From JBGZEX01 sp041846495 (GTDB taxonomy: Bacteria > Bacteroidota > Bacteroidia > Bacteroidales > Marinifilaceae): 8,655 bases of DNA. Location: positions 1 to 8,655 of the forward strand of contig JBGZEX010000018.1 in the NCBI GenBank assembly GCA_041846495.1. The letters run 5' to 3'. Under the pieces are notes generated by a model. The model saw only the letters and a list, made by a program, of their open reading frames with translations, was not told the origin of the DNA and did no database searches. A program made the translations under genes and the position numbers. Of the stretch, positions 6,705 to 8,655 are shown piece by piece; positions within the stretch are counted from its first letter, which is position 1, and each line of letters begins with the position of its first letter.

Positions 6705-6735
6705 CAAATATAAAGTATATGAACAGCGTTCACAA
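6705..6735 (-). promoter_or_regulatory. Bacteroidota-type promoter of the RND transport operon
   Basis: On the minus strand the -7 element is TATATTTG (6705-6712), a full match to TAnnTTTG. The -33 element TTG (6733-6735) lies exactly 20 bases upstream, the usual spacing for the primary sigma factor of this phylum. Transcription should begin near 6698 and give a leader of about 300 nt before the RND ATG at 6399. A palindrome fills the spacer. Confidence 0.6.
6720..6732. promoter_or_regulatory. Palindrome TGAACAGCGTTCA in the promoter spacer, candidate operator copy 1
   Basis: Arms TGAAC and GTTCA around AGC lie entirely between the -33 and -7 elements. This is a classical place for a TetR- or MarR-type repressor to act. 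It shares AACANNGTT with the palindromes at 6686-6696 and 6445-6455. No intact regulator gene is present in the window; the AraC remnant at 6980-7302 has lost its sensory half. Confidence 0.45.
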
Positions 6736-6787
6736 TCCCCATTTTTAGGGATTTTTACCTTATAATATCCCTATTTCTTGTCAAAAA

Positions 6788-6853
6788 CGGAACGTTATTC
6801 CGACAATCGGGAAAATCCCGCCACGACACAGGCGGAAAATCCATAGGATTTCC
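6788..6853. repeat. Cluster of short inverted repeats downstream of the AraC remnant
   Basis: Four overlapping or adjacent dyads lie in 66 bases: CGGAA-CGTTA-TTCCG (6788-6802), CGGGA-AAA-TCCCG (6808-6820), CCGCC-N8-GGCGG (6818-6835), and AAATCC-ATA-GGATTT (6837-6851, extendable to 6834-6853 with one bulge). On the minus strand the third stem is followed by GATTTTCC, so it may terminate the AraC transcript weakly. The second and third stems share bases and cannot form together. Confidence 0.4.
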
Positions 6854-6979
6854 TGCAAGGGTTTTGCCTTATAAAATCCTATAATCATAAAAAGCCAAAG
6901 AACGGGACGGACAATAACCGGCATAAACTTCCGAACCGAAAACTCAAGAGCAAAACCGGTTTCATACCGACTTACGAAA

Positions 6980-7302
6980 CTACATAAATCGACCCGGAGG
7001 AAGACCGAATCTTTTTTTGAATGCATAGGAAAAATGATTGGGATGACTGTAGCCCGTCATCTCGGAAATTTCCGACAAAGACAAACGACCTTCTTCCAAC
7101 AATTTTACAGCAAGATTCATTTTCAATTCGATGGCATAATCAAAAATAGTTCTCCCGAACAGTTGTTTGAACCCCGTTTTCAATTTAGTCTGATTTATCC
7201 CGACTCTGCGTGCAAGAGTTGAAATTGGAATGTGCTCATTCAGATTTCCCGCAATAATATCCCTCGCTTCATAAAGCCTGTCCATATCGTATCGAGTTGG
7301 AT
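6980..7302 (-). pseudogene. AraC-family regulator, C-terminal DNA-binding half only
   Basis: The surviving 107 codons, from NPTRYD to the TAG at 6980, are a complete AraC/XylS DNA-binding domain. The first helix-turn-helix is IPISTLARRVGINQTKLKTG; the second includes LSLSEISEMTGYSHPNHFSY followed by FKKRFGLPPGRFM. Bacteroidota relatives carry an N-terminal ligand or dimerisation region that is absent here. The ATG at 7285 lies inside the conserved entry to the domain (TRYDMDRLYEARDII), so it is not a natural start. The frame meets a TAA just beyond 7302, where the + strand already reads as RND transporter. The gene therefore looks truncated by a rearrangement near 7291-7300. Its orientation suggests it once stood divergent from that RND gene. 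A free-standing DNA-binding domain made from 7285 cannot be excluded. Confidence 0.75.
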
Positions 7303-8125
7303 TTTAGTAAAACTACGTCCTTTCCCGGAAAAAAGCGAATGGAAGAAAATAAGCGATTCCGCTCCGGATATGATAACGGGAAAAGAAGTCGAGCATATAA
7401 TCAATAAAGCCGAATACGAAGAACTGTCGCCCAATGCAGCGGGAATGCCGTATCTGAACTATGAAAAATTCGCCTACCTGAAAAGCGAAATGGGACGTTT
7501 AATGCTATTCGCATTAGTAGCAGCCGTTTTGATTATGTTTATCGTAACACGTTCTATTCGAGGCATTATATCTCCTTTGCTCACATCCGTATCAGGTGTT
7601 ATTATCGGATTCGGCACTATCGGATGGTGCGGTCTATATATAGATATGTCCGTTTCCATGATTGCCGTAATACTCGTATTCGCCTGTTCGATTGCATATA
7701 ATATCCATATTTACAATTTCTTCAAAACACGTTTTACAAAAACGGGGAAACGCAAGACGTCCATTGCCGAATCGATAGGAGGAACCGGATGGGGAGTCCT
7801 ATTGGCAGGTATCACCACCATCGCTGCCATGATGACGTTTTTAGCGATGAAAATAGTCCCCATGCAAGCTATCGGTCTGAATACCGCTCTGTGTCTTTTT
7901 TCCGTACTCATCACCTGCCTCTTCATCACTCCCGTGCTCCTTTCATTCGGAAAAGACAAATCTCCTCATCCCGATATGGCTAAAAGTTTCGAAGGGTATA
8001 TGGGAAATCAATTCGAAAAACTCGGGATTTTCGTAATGCGTAACCATCGTCGTATCGGCATCGTTGCCATTATACTTACCGTTATCTGCGGTATCGGTCT
8101 ATGTAAAATCGAACCGGCTTTCGAC
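7298..8125 (+). pseudogene. Internal fragment of a second RND/MMPL transporter
   Basis: 276 codons align without any gap to residues 169-444 of the intact transporter at 4039-6399. They start at WILVKLRPFPEKSEWKK (15 of 17 identical to the intact copy) and end at KIEPAFD; about half the residues match by eye. It covers the end of the first periplasmic loop, the first five-helix bundle and the helix opening repeat 2. The N-terminal helix and the whole second half, with the proton-relay Asp pair, are missing, so it cannot work as a pump. The frame opens by chance at an ATG at 7232 within antisense AraC and runs on to 8284 within antisense ABC sequence, giving a misleading 350-residue frame. The lack of stops or frameshifts suggests recent truncation. 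It is a paralogue, not a recent duplicate, given the divergence. Confidence 0.85.
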
Positions 8126-8140
8126 AATTCCCATTTTAAA

Positions 8141-8655
8141 TTATTGCATTGCAAGCAGCTTGCAGTACATTCCTCCTTTCAGTTTGAGTTCCGTATGCGT
8201 ACCGCTCTCGATGAGCCGCCCTCCCTCCATCACGATTATCTGATTGGCATTGCGGACGGTTTGCAGATGATGGGCAATCACTAAGACGGTACGGTCCCGG
8301 ACGAGGGCCGACATCGCCTGCTGTATCCTGTATTCATTGACGGGATCAACATTGCTCGTTATCTCGTCCAAAAGGAGAATGGGAGCATCTTTCAGGAAAG
8401 CGCGGGCGATGGAAAGCCGCTGCTTCTGTCCGCCCGATAACCCCAAGCCGTTCTCCCCGATTTTCGTTTCGTAACCATCGGGCAGACTGACGATGAAGTC
8501 GTGTATCATCGCCCGGCGTGCGGCTTCCTCGATTTCCGCCTGCGTGGCATTGCGATTGCCGACCTTTATGTTATTAGCAATGGTATCGGAAAAGAGAATG
8601 ACGTTCTGCATTACCACGCTGATTTTGCCGAGCAGATAATCGTAGTCCATTTCCC
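8141..8655 (-). CDS. ABC exporter, C-terminal ATP-binding domain (5' end outside window)
   Basis: The end of a type I ABC exporter, probably a fused membrane/ATPase half-transporter of the MsbA/Atm1 kind; the Walker A motif and membrane part lie beyond the right edge. The frame is open to the edge, so the ATG at 8650 is internal. Numbered from that Met, visible motifs are the Q-loop VVMQNVILFSDTI (Q15), signature LSGGQKQRLSIARAFL (71 on), Walker B ILLLDE (91-96), D-loop SNVD (99-102) and switch histidine VIAHHL (H127). All catalytic residues in the visible part are intact. The usual DEATSALD is DEITSNVD, a mild variant. The protein ends naturally with GGMYCKLLAMQ and TAA at 8141. The substrate cannot be told from this part. 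The RND remnant ends about 15 bases from its stop codon. Confidence 0.88.
   Translation of the reverse strand, partial: EMDYDYLLGKISVVMQNVILFSDTIANNIKVGNRNATQAEIEEAARRAMIHDFIVSLPDGYETKIGENGLGLSGGQKQRLSIARAFLKDAPILLLDEITSNVDPVNEYRIQQAMSALVRDRTVLVIAHHLQTVRNANQIIVMEGGRLIESGTHTELKLKGGMYCKLLAMQ

Larger units (their letters stand above)
6400..6979. other. Non-coding stretch between the AraC remnant and the RND gene
   Basis: This 580-base gap holds, from right to left: a run of short inverted repeats (6788-6853), a candidate promoter firing toward the RND gene (6705-6735), two palindromes at that promoter, and a leader of about 300 bases with a doubtful decayed reading frame and a third palindrome. 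All three minus-strand frames of the leader carry short open pieces, but no complete gene with a normal start is convincing. No tRNA, riboswitch or insertion sequence was recognised. Confidence 0.5.

Noticed and set aside
6464..6742. A 92-residue minus-strand frame starting at 6742
   Set aside because: Its ATG lies upstream of the -33 element of the predicted promoter, it is Arg/Lys-rich with no recognisable feature, and another frame of the same DNA looks more protein-like.
6734..6756. A plus-strand terminator, AATCCC-N8-GGGATT followed by TTT
   Set aside because: No plus-strand gene lies upstream for it to terminate. It overlaps the -33 element of the minus-strand promoter, and the dyad is short.
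7232..8284. A 350-residue plus-strand frame that could be annotated as a complete MMPL transporter
   Set aside because: Only 7298-8125 is RND-like. The first 22 codons are antisense to the AraC domain and the last about 50 are antisense to the ABC gene, so the start and end are accidental.
6900..8300. An insertion sequence or integron as the cause of the gene truncations
   Set aside because: No transposase, terminal inverted repeats or target duplications were seen at either breakpoint; plain deletion or rearrangement fits better.

Overview
The window looks like chromosomal DNA from a member of the Bacteroidales (Bacteroidota). The reasons are promoter-like sites of the TAnnTTTG type, start codons without a clear Shine-Dalgarno sequence, and the overall character of the proteins. 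Genus cannot be fixed from this sequence. It is an accessory, partly eroded region: two decayed loci flank one apparently intact envelope-transport operon.

Left part (1-1143, + strand). The 3' part of a type III-B CRISPR effector gene, cmr6, enters from outside the window. Just downstream is a wreck of a reverse transcriptase. Its N-terminal motif region and its catalytic YADD motif survive, in different frames, with the middle and everything after lost. Many Bacteroidota type III systems carry an RT or RT-Cas1 adaptation gene, so this is probably the scar of a lost adaptation module. No CRISPR repeats are visible here.

Middle part (1121-6735, - strand). A candidate promoter near 6705-6735 is followed by a roughly 300-nt leader. 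The genes then run: an RND/MMPL-type inner-membrane transporter (786 aa), a 4-helix membrane protein (142 aa), a short overlapping reading frame (54 or 35 aa, previously easy to miss), a periplasmic LolA-like protein (263 aa), an outer-membrane beta-barrel (430 aa), and a hairpin terminator. The parts cover inner membrane, periplasm and outer membrane. The simplest reading is a trans-envelope route for a hydrophobic or lipid-like substrate, which is unknown. Three short palindromes with the core AACANNGTT sit in the promoter spacer, at the predicted transcript start and in the leader, and are candidate operator sites.

Right part (6980-8655). The DNA-binding half of an AraC-type regulator (- strand) abuts head to head, within a few bases, an internal piece of a second RND transporter (+ strand). 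That piece aligns to residues 169-444 of the intact transporter over 276 codons without a gap. It ends abruptly next to the natural stop codon of an ABC exporter gene (- strand), whose ATP-binding domain runs out of the window. The pattern fits deletions in a former divergent regulator/transporter pair; an assembly chimera must be excluded.
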